Origin: DAOTXS01 sp034435055
Lineage (GTDB): Bacteria > Chloroflexota > Anaerolineae > UBA4142
Assembly (NCBI GenBank): GCA_034435055.1
Contig: DAOTXS010000065.1
Location: 59,793-123,792, forward strand
Direction: 5' to 3'
DNA length: 64,000 bases
Shown: positions 9,118 through 17,537 of the stretch, piece by piece
How positions within the stretch are numbered: the stretch's first letter is position 1
How the letters are laid out: every line of letters begins with the position of its first letter
Position numbers and translations under genes: made by a program
Notes under the pieces: model-generated
What the model was told of the DNA's origin: nothing
Database searches by the model: none
What the model saw: only the letters and a program-made list of their open reading frames with translations

Positions 9118-9193
9118 TCCTCGGTAGCTCAATTGGCAGAGCGCGCGGCTGTTAACCGTGATGTTCTAGGTTCGAGTCCTAGCCGAGGAGCCA
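9118..9193 (+). tRNA. tRNA-Asn (GUU)
   Basis: A 76-base cloverleaf with acceptor arms TCCTCGG / CCGAGGA, the D-loop sequence TAGCTCAATTGGCAGAGC, the anticodon loop CTGTTAA (anticodon GTT), the T-arm AGGTTCGAGTCCT and an encoded CCA end. It is a single gene with its own promoter and terminator. Confidence 0.97.
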
Positions 9194-9198
9194 CACCA

Positions 9199-9228
9199 AA
9201 ACCCGCCGCACGTTCGGCGGGTTTGTTT
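9199..9228 (+). terminator. Terminator after tRNA-Asn
   Basis: The stem AAACCCGCCG / CGGCGGGTTT has a 6-base loop and is followed by GTTT. Confidence 0.85.
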
Positions 9229-9324
9229 ATGCGGCGGATTTTGACAATCGACTCGGGTGCGTGGTAATATGCCATGCAATTTGAGCGTGCGTGCTTGTGG
9301 ATGACGCGCGCCGCAGGAGTCTTT

Positions 9325-10062
9325 ATGCCAGACCAAATGTTGGTCGCTTTTTCTGACGAGGGTTTGGAAAAAATCCAAGAGCGAATGGAAAATCTGCGGG
9401 TTGATTTGGGCGCGTCCGGCGCGCTGATGCTCGACGATTCGGGACAGCTACTTGCCGAATGTGGTCGCTTGCGCGGCTTTGACCGCAATTCCTTTCTCGC
9501 GCTGGTTGGCAACGCAATGTCCGCGTCGAACGCGGTCGTGCATCTGTTGCGCGACGAAACCGCGTTTGACCTGCATTATCACGAAGGTCAAAACTATGAA
9601 ATGTACACCACGCGCCTGAACGATCAAATATTTCTGACCTTGATGTTGGAGCGTCGAGCCAGCGGCACAAGCCGGATTGGGATGGTGTGGCTGACCTTGC
9701 GCCGCGCCGTAACTGACCTGCGCGCGCTCATCAAAAAGTCGATGGTCGAGCCGGGCACCACCGCTAGCCGCGCAATCACAAGTGCGGTGAGCGATGCTTT
9801 GGACGAAGCGATGAATATGCTCGATGGCGATTTGCTTGCGCCCAAAACCGCGACACCGCCCAAGCCTGCGCCGGTGCAAGAGCCGCCGCGCCCGCGCAAA
9901 AAACTGCCGGGCAGAGACAAGCCCAAACCATCGCCGGCAGAACCGCCGCCACCCCCAACCATCTCGCGCGACGTTTTGAACGACCCCAATCACATCCTCA
10001 CGTACGAAGAAGCACGCGCGCTTGGACTCATCAATCTCGATGAGTCGTCGGAAGATGCATGA
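9325..10062 (+). CDS. Roadblock/LC7-domain protein with Pro-rich tail
   Basis: The 245-residue protein begins with a Roadblock/LC7 (MglB-like) fold, about residues 8-120, recognisable from GALMLDDSGQLLAECG and the following helix-strand pattern. Proteins of this type bind small Ras-like GTPases and act in polarity or signalling, often as GTPase-activating partners. A Pro/Lys-rich linker (about 185-220) precedes a short C-terminal helix (ILTYEEARALGLI). The start at 9325 is preferred over 9274 because CAGGAG lies 6 bases before it. It overlaps the next gene by four bases. No Ras-like GTPase is seen in the window, so its partner is unknown. Confidence 0.75.
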   Translation: MPDQMLVAFSDEGLEKIQERMENLRVDLGASGALMLDDSGQLLAECGRLRGFDRNSFLALVGNAMSASNAVVHLLRDETAFDLHYHEGQNYEMYTTRLNDQIFLTLMLERRASGTSRIGMVWLTLRRAVTDLRALIKKSMVEPGTTASRAITSAVSDALDEAMNMLDGDLLAPKTATPPKPAPVQEPPRPRKKLPGRDKPKPSPAEPPPPPTISRDVLNDPNHILTYEEARALGLINLDESSEDA

Positions 10063-11003
10063 ACGCACTCGTCTTTGACGGACAACTCAAACTCGTCCGC
10101 GATTATCCAACGCCGCGCGCAAACGACGAATCTTTGGTGCGCGTTTTGCGCGCCGGCATTTGCAACACCGATCTCGAAATCACCAAAGGATATATGAACT
10201 ATCGCGGCGTGCTGGGACACGAATTCGTCGGCATCGTCGAAACGGGGGCAATGCGCGGCGCGCGCGTCGTTGGTGAAATCAATGCGTCCTGCGGCGAATG
10301 TCCAACCTGTTTGCGCGGCGACCCAACCCATTGTCCCAATCGCACGACGCTCGGCATCGTCAATCGCGACGGCGCGCTCGCAGAATTCCTCACGCTTCCC
10401 GCGCGCAACTTGTATCGCGTCCCGGATGCTGTGAGCGACGCGCAAGCCGTCTTCGTCGAACCGCTTGCCGCCGCGTGCGAAATCACCGACCGCATTCACA
10501 TTCGCCCCACCGATCGCGTGTGTGTGATCGGCGATGGCAAACTGGGATTGCTGTGCGCGCAAGTTTTGCACCTGACCGGTTGCGAGTTGCTCGCGCTCGG
10601 TCGGCACGAAAGTAAACTTGCAATCCTTGACCAACGCGGCATCGCCACGACGACCAAGCCCGATGAAATTCGCGGTCGATTCGATATTGTCGTCGATTGC
10701 ACGGGACACGCCAGCGGCTTTGAGTTGGCGCGCAAGTTGACGCGACCGCGTGGCACCCTCGTTTTGAAATCGACTTTTCACGGCGGGCAAGACACCACGT
10801 TCGCGCCAATTGTCATCGACGAAATTTCGATTGTCGGTTCGCGGTGCGGACCGTTCGCGCCAGCGTTGCGTTTGCTCGAAAAAAAGTTGATCGATGTCGA
10901 ATCGATGATCAGCGCAGAATATCCGCTCGCGCGCAGTATCGAAGCATTCGAACGCGCCATTGAACCGGGAGTGCTCAAAGTTCAAGTAACAATGAACCAA
11001 TAA
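10059..11003 (+). CDS. Zinc-dependent medium-chain alcohol dehydrogenase
   Basis: This is a 314-residue medium-chain dehydrogenase/reductase. It has the catalytic-zinc Cys in AGICNTDLE, the GHEFVG motif, the structural-zinc cluster CGECPTCLRGDPTHC (about 72-86), the second catalytic ligand region VEPLAAACE and a Rossmann nucleotide-binding motif (VIGDGKLGLL). Such enzymes oxidise alcohols or polyols with NAD(P). The protein is shorter than the usual 340-350 residues. Its ATG overlaps the stop of the Roadblock gene, and a kinase gene follows after a short gap that contains a repeated word (ATTGGCTC). The substrate is unknown. Confidence 0.85.
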   Translation: MNALVFDGQLKLVRDYPTPRANDESLVRVLRAGICNTDLEITKGYMNYRGVLGHEFVGIVETGAMRGARVVGEINASCGECPTCLRGDPTHCPNRTTLGIVNRDGALAEFLTLPARNLYRVPDAVSDAQAVFVEPLAAACEITDRIHIRPTDRVCVIGDGKLGLLCAQVLHLTGCELLALGRHESKLAILDQRGIATTTKPDEIRGRFDIVVDCTGHASGFELARKLTRPRGTLVLKSTFHGGQDTTFAPIVIDEISIVGSRCGPFAPALRLLEKKLIDVESMISAEYPLARSIEAFERAIEPGVLKVQVTMNQ

Positions 11004-11046
11004 ACCAAGACGATTGGCTCATTGGCTCATTTTCTTTGGAGGCACC

Positions 11047-11700
11047 TTGCCGAAACATTATTACATCGCCATCGAAGGCGTCATCGGCGTGGGCAAGACA
11101 ACCTTGACGCGGATGGCGCAGCCGGCGTTCGATGCCGAAATCCTCCTCGAAGTATTTGAAGAGAATCCCTTTCTCGCTCGCTTTTATCAAGACCGCAAGC
11201 GGTACGGTTTTCAAACGCAAATCTTTTTTCTCCTCAGCCGTTATCATCAACAACACGAATTCATTCCCGCGGCGCTCGCGCGCGGCAATCTGCTCAGCGA
11301 TTACACGTTCGACAAGAATCAAATCTTTGCAACGCTCAACATCGAAGGCGATGAGTTGGCGATGTACGAAAGTGTGCACCGCATCATTGCCACCAAAATT
11401 CCCACCCCCGATCTTGTTGTCTATCTGCGCGCGGACACGGACGTGCTGATGGAACGCATCGCGTTGCGGGATCGTTCATACGAGCGCGCGATGGAACGCG
11501 ATTATATTGCGCAACTGGGTCGAGCGTACGATGAGTTCTTTACGCATTACACGCTTGCGCCCGTGTTGACCATCGATTCCAACACCATCGATTTTGTTCG
11601 CAAGCCATCCGACCTGCAGATGATCCTCGAGCGCATTCGCACAAAATTGGCGCTGGGCGTGCATCAGCATCCGCTCTTCGAAAACGGAGGCGGCGCGTGA
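11047..11700 (+). CDS. Deoxynucleoside kinase, dGK-like
   Basis: This enzyme should phosphorylate a deoxynucleoside (probably deoxyguanosine) for salvage. The P-loop is EGVIGVGKTT. In place of the DRS motif of dAK/dCK enzymes it has LLSDYTFDKNQIFA, which resembles the Bacillus subtilis Dgk pattern. The lid region is RIALRDRSYERAM. I chose the TTG at 11047 because GGAGG lies just upstream; an ATG at 11014 has no such site. It overlaps the next kinase by four bases (GTGA), forming a pair like dgk-dck of Firmicutes. Specificity is inferred from motif comparison from memory. Confidence 0.85.
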   Translation: MPKHYYIAIEGVIGVGKTTLTRMAQPAFDAEILLEVFEENPFLARFYQDRKRYGFQTQIFFLLSRYHQQHEFIPAALARGNLLSDYTFDKNQIFATLNIEGDELAMYESVHRIIATKIPTPDLVVYLRADTDVLMERIALRDRSYERAMERDYIAQLGRAYDEFFTHYTLAPVLTIDSNTIDFVRKPSDLQMILERIRTKLALGVHQHPLFENGGGA

Positions 11701-12332
11701 AAAAATTCATTGCGATTGCCGGCAATATCGGCGTGGGCAAATCGACGCTCGTCGAAAGGATGTGCGCGCGGCTCGACTGGGAACCGTTTTTCGAAGGCGT
11801 CGTCGATAATCCCTACCTCGCCGATTTCTATACGGATATGCGCGCGTGGTCGTTTCAATCCCAAGTCTTTTTTCTGGCGCGCCGCTTGCGCGATTTGCGC
11901 CGCTTGATGAATTTTCCGCGCACGGTCGTGCAAGACCGCAGCGTGTACGAAGACGCGGAAATCTTTGCCAAAAACTTGTATCGGCAGGGATATATTGCGG
12001 AGCGCGATTGGCAGACATACCGCGAGTTGTATGAAGTGCTGACCGAATTGCTTCCGCCGCCTGACCTCGTCGTCTATCTCAACGCTTCGGTGCCGACCCT
12101 GTTGCAACGCATTGCACAACGCGGACGCGATTACGAAAAGAGTATCGCGCCGGATTATTTGGAGCAACTCAATTTACTGTACGACGAGTGGATTTCAGAT
12201 TTCGCGCTGTGTCCCATCCTCATCGTCCCCGCCGACCGCTTGGATTTTGTCGCCAACCCGCAACACCTTGACCTCATTGCGCAAAAGGTGCAAGAAAAAT
12301 TGCGCGGCGAGCAGATGGTGTTGTTTGATTGA
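11697..12332 (+). CDS. Deoxynucleoside kinase, dAK/dCK-like
   Basis: A 211-residue kinase with the P-loop AGNIGVGKST, the substrate-site stretch DNPYLADFYTDMRAWSFQ, the DRS motif (QDRSVYEDAEIFAK) and the lid RIAQRGRDYEKSI. These features match deoxyadenosine/deoxycytidine kinases. It starts with GTG inside the stop of the dGK-like gene, so the two proteins are probably made together and might form a heterodimer, as in lactobacilli (inference). A close paralog is encoded at 44268-44912. The deoC genes at 54597 and 56496 could act in the same salvage network. Confidence 0.87.
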   Translation: MKKFIAIAGNIGVGKSTLVERMCARLDWEPFFEGVVDNPYLADFYTDMRAWSFQSQVFFLARRLRDLRRLMNFPRTVVQDRSVYEDAEIFAKNLYRQGYIAERDWQTYRELYEVLTELLPPPDLVVYLNASVPTLLQRIAQRGRDYEKSIAPDYLEQLNLLYDEWISDFALCPILIVPADRLDFVANPQHLDLIAQKVQEKLRGEQMVLFD

Positions 12333-12362
12333 CGAACCGGGATTTTTTCTGGAGGGAGTAAT

Positions 12363-13028
12363 ATGTGCGGACGCTTTGTTCTCTTTTCCGATTTGAAACA
12401 TATTCAACTCGCGTTCGATCTGGCGGACATCAAAGCCAAAATCGAACCGAGTTACAATATCGCGCCGACGCATCAGGTTGCCACCATCGTGCAACGCGCC
12501 GATGAAAAATCGTTGGAGTTGATGCGGTGGGGCTTGATTCCGTCGTGGGCAAAGGATGACAAGCTCGGTGCCAAGATGATCAACGCGCGCGCGGAAACCG
12601 TCGCCGATAAACCCAGTTTCAAGCGCGCGCTCATCAAACGTCGTTGTCTCGTCATCGCCGATGGATTCTACGAATGGCGCAAAGAGGGGACACGTAAGAC
12701 GCCGATGTTTATCCGGCTCAAATCGGGTGAACTCTTGGGTTTTGCCGGACTGTACGAGACGTGGCAATCACCGGCGGGCGAAACGATCACGTCGTGCGCA
12801 ATCATCACGACGGCGGCGAATGAATTGATGCAATCGATTCACGAGCGGATGCCGGTGATATTATCGAAAGAGGATCAGCGCGCGTGGCTCGACCCGGCGA
12901 ATCAAGATGCGTTGCCGTTGGTTGCGCTCTTACAACCGTACCCGTCGGACGAGATGCAAGCGTACGCGGTCTCGCCGCTCGTCAATTCGCCGCGCAATAA
13001 TTCGGCAGAGTGTATCAAGCCGGTTTGA
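12363..13028 (+). CDS. SRAP-domain protein (YedK/HMCES family)
   Basis: SRAP proteins form a covalent link with abasic sites in single-stranded DNA and protect them. Cys2, directly after the initiator Met (MCGRF), becomes the N-terminal nucleophile. Other family signatures are SYNIAPTHQV, WGLIPSWAK, NARAETV, the GFYEW motif with its Glu, and HERMPVIL with the conserved His. The 221-residue length is normal. GGAGG precedes the ATG. It follows the two nucleoside kinases by 30 bases and may be the last gene of that operon. Confidence 0.93.
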   Translation: MCGRFVLFSDLKHIQLAFDLADIKAKIEPSYNIAPTHQVATIVQRADEKSLELMRWGLIPSWAKDDKLGAKMINARAETVADKPSFKRALIKRRCLVIADGFYEWRKEGTRKTPMFIRLKSGELLGFAGLYETWQSPAGETITSCAIITTAANELMQSIHERMPVILSKEDQRAWLDPANQDALPLVALLQPYPSDEMQAYAVSPLVNSPRNNSAECIKPV

Positions 13029-13058
13029 TGAACACAGAGATCGGCAAAACGCCGCCCC

Positions 13059-14054
13059 CTACACACTCGCCTTGATCGCCGCCACCTCTTGCCGGAGCAA
13101 ATTGATTTCTTTAGCATAATCGTTTCCGCGCACGCGCATCTGATATTTGCGAAACGCCAGCTCCGTTAGCGTGTGCGAAAATCGCGCCGCTTGCCGCGCG
13201 CCGCGCCAATTGCCATTCGTCAACGCGGTCAATTGTATTGCCCAGCGTTGCAGCGACGAACGGACGATGGTGTATTCCTTTTCTGTGATCAACCCCGCGG
13301 TTACTTCTTCACGCAATTCCTGCGTGATCCATTTCTTTTCATTGACCCAGCTAAAGATCATCACAACGAACACGATCAGCGCGCCGCCCCAATCGCTCAA
13401 CGCGCCGATGAGAAATGAAATCAAGCACGTTGCTTGCGCCAACGCGATGCCCAGATTGTGAATCGCGTGAAATAACATCGCCGCGCTCAACCCCAGCACC
13501 GCGAACAACGCGCGCAAAGCAAAGGAACTACTCATGCGCGCCAGATACAAACCCAAGCCGGTCAAACTTGTAAAGAACGCGTGATTCAAGCCAAAGACCA
13601 CCGCGCGCAGAAAAACCACCACACTCCACGATGCCCAACCGCCGCTCGCCCACGCGCCGATAAAATAAAGCAGATTTTCCGTCATCGCAAAACCGTGACC
13701 TACCAGCGCGCCGTAAATAATTCCATCGATGGGACTGTCGAACTCGCGGTAGAAAATGAGATACAGCGCAAAGAGAATCGTGCCTTTGGCAATTTCTTCG
13801 ACGAACGGCGCAACCGCGCTTGAACCGATCACTTCAGCCGATGCCGCGCCGAGTACCGACAACGGTACGCCGGCGATCAACTCAAGGATGATGGCGACGA
13901 TAATTGCTGGAATCGCACCCCAGAAAAATGCGACCGTCAATAGCGGCACCGGCTCCTTCTCGTACCGATCGAACCACCATAGCACAGTTGTGTACGCCAA
14001 CGTCGGCACAATCGTTGCAACAATCGATGCGAGCAAAGCGACGAATGCCATCAT
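13059..14054 (-). CDS. PrsW-family intramembrane protease
   Basis: The protein has 331 residues with about eight membrane segments. It carries the PrsW signatures APFVEEIAKG, DGIIYGALVGHGFAMTEN and a later HAIHN. In Bacillus, PrsW cuts an anti-sigma factor at the membrane, and related proteins belong to the CPBP/glutamic-type group with the paired Glu and His as likely catalytic residues. A soluble C-terminal helical tail (about 250-331) is extra. It overlaps the upstream membrane protein gene by four bases. No anti-sigma factor is adjacent, so the substrate is unknown. Confidence 0.82.
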   Translation of the reverse strand: MMAFVALLASIVATIVPTLAYTTVLWWFDRYEKEPVPLLTVAFFWGAIPAIIVAIILELIAGVPLSVLGAASAEVIGSSAVAPFVEEIAKGTILFALYLIFYREFDSPIDGIIYGALVGHGFAMTENLLYFIGAWASGGWASWSVVVFLRAVVFGLNHAFFTSLTGLGLYLARMSSSFALRALFAVLGLSAAMLFHAIHNLGIALAQATCLISFLIGALSDWGGALIVFVVMIFSWVNEKKWITQELREEVTAGLITEKEYTIVRSSLQRWAIQLTALTNGNWRGARQAARFSHTLTELAFRKYQMRVRGNDYAKEINLLRQEVAAIKASV

Positions 14055-15055
14055 GGTTGTTCATCCTTCCGCACAACGGATAGATCGATTTGACGCGGCA
14101 CGCCAAACATCGCCAACGCGATGACGCCGAGCAGAACCGCGAACCACAGCGTGCACAGACGAATGATGAGGGTTGCCGCAACAGATGCCTCGCGTGTTGT
14201 TCTGACGATTTGTTCCGTCAACAACGCCATACTGCCTTCTGTTGCGCCCAAGCCGCTCGGCAACATCGATGCCGCGCCAAAGATCGTTGCGGCGGCGTAG
14301 ATAAATGTCGCTTGCAGTAACAATTCCGCGCTTGCCGGCACGCCGACGCCCAGCAGAATAAAGAAGAACGCCACACATTCACCGAACCACGCGGCAATCG
14401 ATAATGTAATTGCGATCACGAGCGGTTTCAGACGCAACATCAAATACGCGCTTTCGTACAGATTGCGTGCGAGATTTGCAAACCGACCGATAACCGGCAA
14501 ATGTCCCAGCCCAGCGATCATTCGCTCCACAAGCGCGTGTTGTTGCACGATGATGACAAACGCCACCAGCGCAATCAACATTGCCGCGAGCGCGCCGATG
14601 CCAAGCGGGTAAAACGCCAAACCAAACGCGGCAAGTAAACCCATACCTAGCAAATCGGTCAGGCGTTCCGCGCCGATAATCGATGCGGAATAACTGACCG
14701 ATGTTTGATAACGTTCCTTGAGCAGAAACGATTTCAATACTTCGCCCAACTTACCGGGCGTCATCGTCAGCGCAAACCCGGCAAGGAAGATCAACAGCGA
14801 ATCGCGGCGTGTAACTTGGTTCACGCCGATGACGTCGAGATAATAATGCCAGCGGACAAAACGGAGTAAAAAATTTGCCAGCGTCGTCGCAAAGGCGAGC
14901 GGGAGAAAGCGCCAATCGAATTTGGCAAGCGCATCGAGCAGGCGCGGCGCGTCCGCATAAAACGCAAGCGCGAGAAACACGACGAGCGCGAAACTGAGTG
15001 AAAGAATGAGGCGTTGGCGCAATTGTGGCGGCATCAAATTTTTCCGATTAAGCAC
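14051..15055 (-). CDS. Lysylphosphatidylglycerol synthase TM-region/flippase-like membrane protein
   Basis: The 334-residue protein has about eight membrane helices and matches the UPF0104/LPG-synthase transmembrane family (ALTMTPGKLGEVLKSFLL, ERLTDLLGMGLLA, MLPSGLGATEGSMALL). Members include MprF flippase domains and proteins that move glycolipids across membranes. The soluble aminoacyl-transferase domain of MprF is absent, so lipid flipping or a transport role is more likely than lysinylation. A GTG at 15055 is used; ATG at 15034 is possible. A promoter TAGACA-17-TATACT lies just upstream. It is co-translated with the PrsW-like gene. Confidence 0.78.
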   Translation of the reverse strand: MLNRKNLMPPQLRQRLILSLSFALVVFLALAFYADAPRLLDALAKFDWRFLPLAFATTLANFLLRFVRWHYYLDVIGVNQVTRRDSLLIFLAGFALTMTPGKLGEVLKSFLLKERYQTSVSYSASIIGAERLTDLLGMGLLAAFGLAFYPLGIGALAAMLIALVAFVIIVQQHALVERMIAGLGHLPVIGRFANLARNLYESAYLMLRLKPLVIAITLSIAAWFGECVAFFFILLGVGVPASAELLLQATFIYAAATIFGAASMLPSGLGATEGSMALLTEQIVRTTREASVAATLIIRLCTLWFAVLLGVIALAMFGVPRQIDLSVVRKDEQP

Positions 15056-15069
15056 AAAGTTTGCTCGCG

Positions 15070-15128
15070 AGTATAATGGATAATGCGCAGAATGTCTATT
15101 TCGGAATTCACTCGGAGTGTGTTATAAT
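15070..15128. promoter_or_regulatory. Divergent promoters between the flippase-like and XRE genes
   Basis: On the minus strand TAGACA (15093-15098) and TATACT (15070-15075) are spaced 17 bases, and their transcript would start only about 8-10 bases before the GTG at 15055. On the plus strand TATAAT (15123-15128) has a weak -35 (TTCGGA, 15100-15105), also at 17 bases. Confidence 0.6.
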
Positions 15129-15158
15129 TTCATTGGACGGCAATTGCAGGAGGATGAA

Positions 15159-15818
15159 ATGGGAACGGAACCAGTTGTCCTTCAACGGAAAATCATCGGC
15201 GTGTTGATGCGCGCGGCGCGCGAAAAAACACACCACACCGTGAACGAGGTCGCGCATCGGCTCAACGTGACGCCGGCGCGAATTCGCGCGTACGAACGAG
15301 GCAATCGCGACATTTCTCTGCCGGAGCTTGAGGTCCTCGCCCTCTTTTTGCAAACGCCGCTTTCGTTTTTCTTCGATGTTGAATCGGATGTAGTTGAAAC
15401 GCCGCCCGCGCCAGTGCGTCCCGAAGAAATGCGTGCTCGCCGCTCGCTGATTGGCGCAAAACTCAAACAAGCGCGCCTCGCCGAGGGTAAATCGAAAGAG
15501 GATTGTGCGCGAGTCATCGGGCGCACGCCGTCCACGTTGAGTCGTTACGAACGCGGCGTAACCGATATTCCGATTGTCGACTTGGACACGCTGGCACAGT
15601 TCTTGCGGGTCAACCTTCATTATTTTGTCGAACGCAAAGCGGGTGGAACAGATACCGATGTGATCGATTTGGAGACGCTGGCTAAACTTCCGCGTGATGT
15701 ACGCGCGTTTGTGTTGGACACCGGCAATCTGCCGTACTTGCGGATGGCAATGAAATTTGCCGATATGCCGACCGATCGTTTGAAAGAGTTGGGCGAAATC
15801 TTGCTCGTCGTTCGATAA
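15159..15818 (+). CDS. Transcriptional regulator with two XRE helix-turn-helix domains
   Basis: The 219-residue protein has two HTH_XRE domains in tandem. The first (about 10-65) includes TVNEVAHRLNVTPARIRAYE; the second (about 90-145) includes SKEDCARVIGRTPSTLSRYE. Each ends with the typical ISLPELEVLALFLQTPLSFF-type helix. The C-terminal 60 residues are helical and without a known domain. AGGAGG sits 4 bases before the ATG at 15159, so the earlier start at 15117 is rejected. The TPR gene follows after 14 bases, suggesting a regulator/TPR pair. Targets are unknown; the divergent promoter region is a natural candidate. Confidence 0.85.
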   Translation: MGTEPVVLQRKIIGVLMRAAREKTHHTVNEVAHRLNVTPARIRAYERGNRDISLPELEVLALFLQTPLSFFFDVESDVVETPPAPVRPEEMRARRSLIGAKLKQARLAEGKSKEDCARVIGRTPSTLSRYERGVTDIPIVDLDTLAQFLRVNLHYFVERKAGGTDTDVIDLETLAKLPRDVRAFVLDTGNLPYLRMAMKFADMPTDRLKELGEILLVVR

Positions 15819-15832
15819 ATGCGAGGTGGTGG

Positions 15833-16354
15833 ATGAGCGGGGATAACTTGTACGCGCAAGCGAAGAAATTGTACGACGAAGCCAGCACGAAAGAAGCGAT
15901 GACGATGTATGAGCAGGCGCGCGCCGCGTTTTTGGCGGAAGGCAACGCGCTTTTAGCGGCGCGCGCGGCGAATGATCTTGGGGTGGTGTACCATTTGCTG
16001 GGGCGTCACGACGATGCGCGAAAAATTTTTGCCGAAACGTTGGCGGCGTTTGAGCAGTTGGGCGATGTGCTGGGGCAAGCCAAAGCCGTTGGCAATCTTG
16101 CGTCGTTGCAGGAACGCGCTGGCGACCGCGCCGGCGCGGAACAGAATTATCTGCGCGCGGGCGAACTGTTTCATCAACTCGGCGAAAAAACATTTGAGTA
16201 CGACACGTACCGCGCGTTGAGTCAACTGCAATTATCCGGCGGTCGCTGGCTTGAAGCGCTGGCGACATTTGATCGTGCGCTTGCGGCAAAAGGCGGTTCG
16301 CGTTTTCTGCGTTGGTTCTTGCAGATTCCGCTCAAGATGCTGGGGATTAGATGA
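15833..16354 (+). CDS. Small TPR-repeat protein
   Basis: The 173-residue protein is all-helical, with about three to four tetratricopeptide repeats (AANDLGVVYHLLGRHDDARKI; AKAVGNLASLQERAGDRAGA). It lacks a signal peptide and is probably cytoplasmic. It follows the double-XRE gene, preceded by GAGGTGG, and ends at a strong terminator. TPR proteins act as protein-binding scaffolds; the partner is unknown but could be the XRE regulator. Confidence 0.75.
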   Translation: MSGDNLYAQAKKLYDEASTKEAMTMYEQARAAFLAEGNALLAARAANDLGVVYHLLGRHDDARKIFAETLAAFEQLGDVLGQAKAVGNLASLQERAGDRAGAEQNYLRAGELFHQLGEKTFEYDTYRALSQLQLSGGRWLEALATFDRALAAKGGSRFLRWFLQIPLKMLGIR

Positions 16355-16356
16355 AA

Positions 16357-16391
16357 AACCGGCAGGCGCTACGCCTGCCGGTTGCTTTTTA
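16357..16391 (+). terminator. Terminator after the XRE-TPR operon
   Basis: A perfect 12-bp stem (AACCGGCAGGCG / CGCCTGCCGGTT) with a CTA loop is followed by GCTTTTT. It lies between convergent genes. Confidence 0.93.
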
Positions 16392-17384
16392 TTGCACTCG
16401 AAAATCCACACCATTGTTCAAATTATCGTTCACGTAGATTTCCACTTTGTAAATACCTGCCACCCATTTATCGGGTGGACGAAAGTTGAACCACACGCGC
16501 TTGCTACTGGTAATGGTGATTTCATTTTCGCCCAGCCGAGTGTTGCATGGCTCTAATCCGCCAGTGTCCAATGCATACCACACGGCTTTGATTTTAGAAT
16601 TTGCCGGCGCATTATCGAGATCGATGATTGCATGAAAGACAGAGGTCGGTTTGAACTGGCGCGTTGGATTGACTGGTTCCACCGTATCGGATTTGACGCT
16701 TTCCGCCATTGTCAGCGCTCTAGCGATAAGCGGAGGTTTATATACTGGTGCGGACGGCGGCGGACATTTGCCGATAGTTTGCGGCGTGGGCGTCCGGAAG
16801 GCGGCGATGTTTTCCTTAACCGAAAATGTCAAGGTACGGTCAAGCTGTTCGTTCAGGAACACGTCGATTTTGTACGTGCCAACAGGCAATCGGCTGGTAC
16901 CGTAAAAGACAATGTCCAGATACCGCGACCCTTGAACGGTGGCGCGATAACTTGTGATTTCCGAATTCGACGGGATGCCGGTAGCGTTGATGACCGACCA
17001 AACAGCACGAATGTTGGTTCCGGCAGGCGCGTTTGCTAATGAGAGATTTACATGGATTTCTCCATCGGGCGGGAATGTATCTGAGATGCTAAGCGGAGAA
17101 TTGGTCAATGGAGTTACTTCACGCGCTAACACCACGTCAGAAATTATTCCAGTGCCAGATGACTTGGATATGATGGATGAGGATGAACTTTTTGCCAGCG
17201 GGGTGGCGGTGACTACTTGAACGCGCACCGTTGCCGTTGGGAGCTCGATGATAGCGGTGGCGGCGCGAGTTGGCGTTGCAGACACATTTCCAACCGAAAA
17301 CGAAAAATCGCACGCGAGCGCCGGTAACGCGATGAGTGCAAATGCCACAATGAGCGCGCGAGCATCTAATAAGCGTCGAGCCAT
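16389..17384 (-). CDS. Lipoprotein with two copies of a ~100-residue envelope module
   Basis: The 331-residue protein has a lipoprotein signal peptide ending in LPALAC (lipid on Cys25). A Thr/Ser-rich linker comes next, then two copies of a beta-rich module (about 88-197 and 228-331). Each module ends in a pattern like P-x-G-x-Y-K-[VI]-[ED]-[VI]-[FY]-[VL]-N followed by a strand FxV. The same module occurs twice in the neighbouring 17538-18785 gene. AGGGAGG precedes the ATG. It is likely an extracellular, immunoglobulin-like or carbohydrate-binding type surface protein; no named family was recognised. Confidence 0.68.
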   Translation of the reverse strand: MARRLLDARALIVAFALIALPALACDFSFSVGNVSATPTRAATAIIELPTATVRVQVVTATPLAKSSSSSIISKSSGTGIISDVVLAREVTPLTNSPLSISDTFPPDGEIHVNLSLANAPAGTNIRAVWSVINATGIPSNSEITSYRATVQGSRYLDIVFYGTSRLPVGTYKIDVFLNEQLDRTLTFSVKENIAAFRTPTPQTIGKCPPPSAPVYKPPLIARALTMAESVKSDTVEPVNPTRQFKPTSVFHAIIDLDNAPANSKIKAVWYALDTGGLEPCNTRLGENEITITSSKRVWFNFRPPDKWVAGIYKVEIYVNDNLNNGVDFRVQ

Positions 17385-17537
17385 TTTTGCCTCCCTCCTT
17401 GAGAAGCGAGATTCGTCTAGGCAACATCACCAAGACAATTCTCAAATTCGCTCATCCGTAATATGCGAGCGAGATTATTAATTGTTAAAATTCTTGACCG
17501 TATCGAGCGAGTTGTTCGCTCTGGCTCAATTTTTCAT

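Noticed and set aside
14051..15055. Full MprF-type lysylphosphatidylglycerol synthase
   Set aside because: Only the membrane part is present; the soluble transferase domain is absent, so the name flippase-like is kept.
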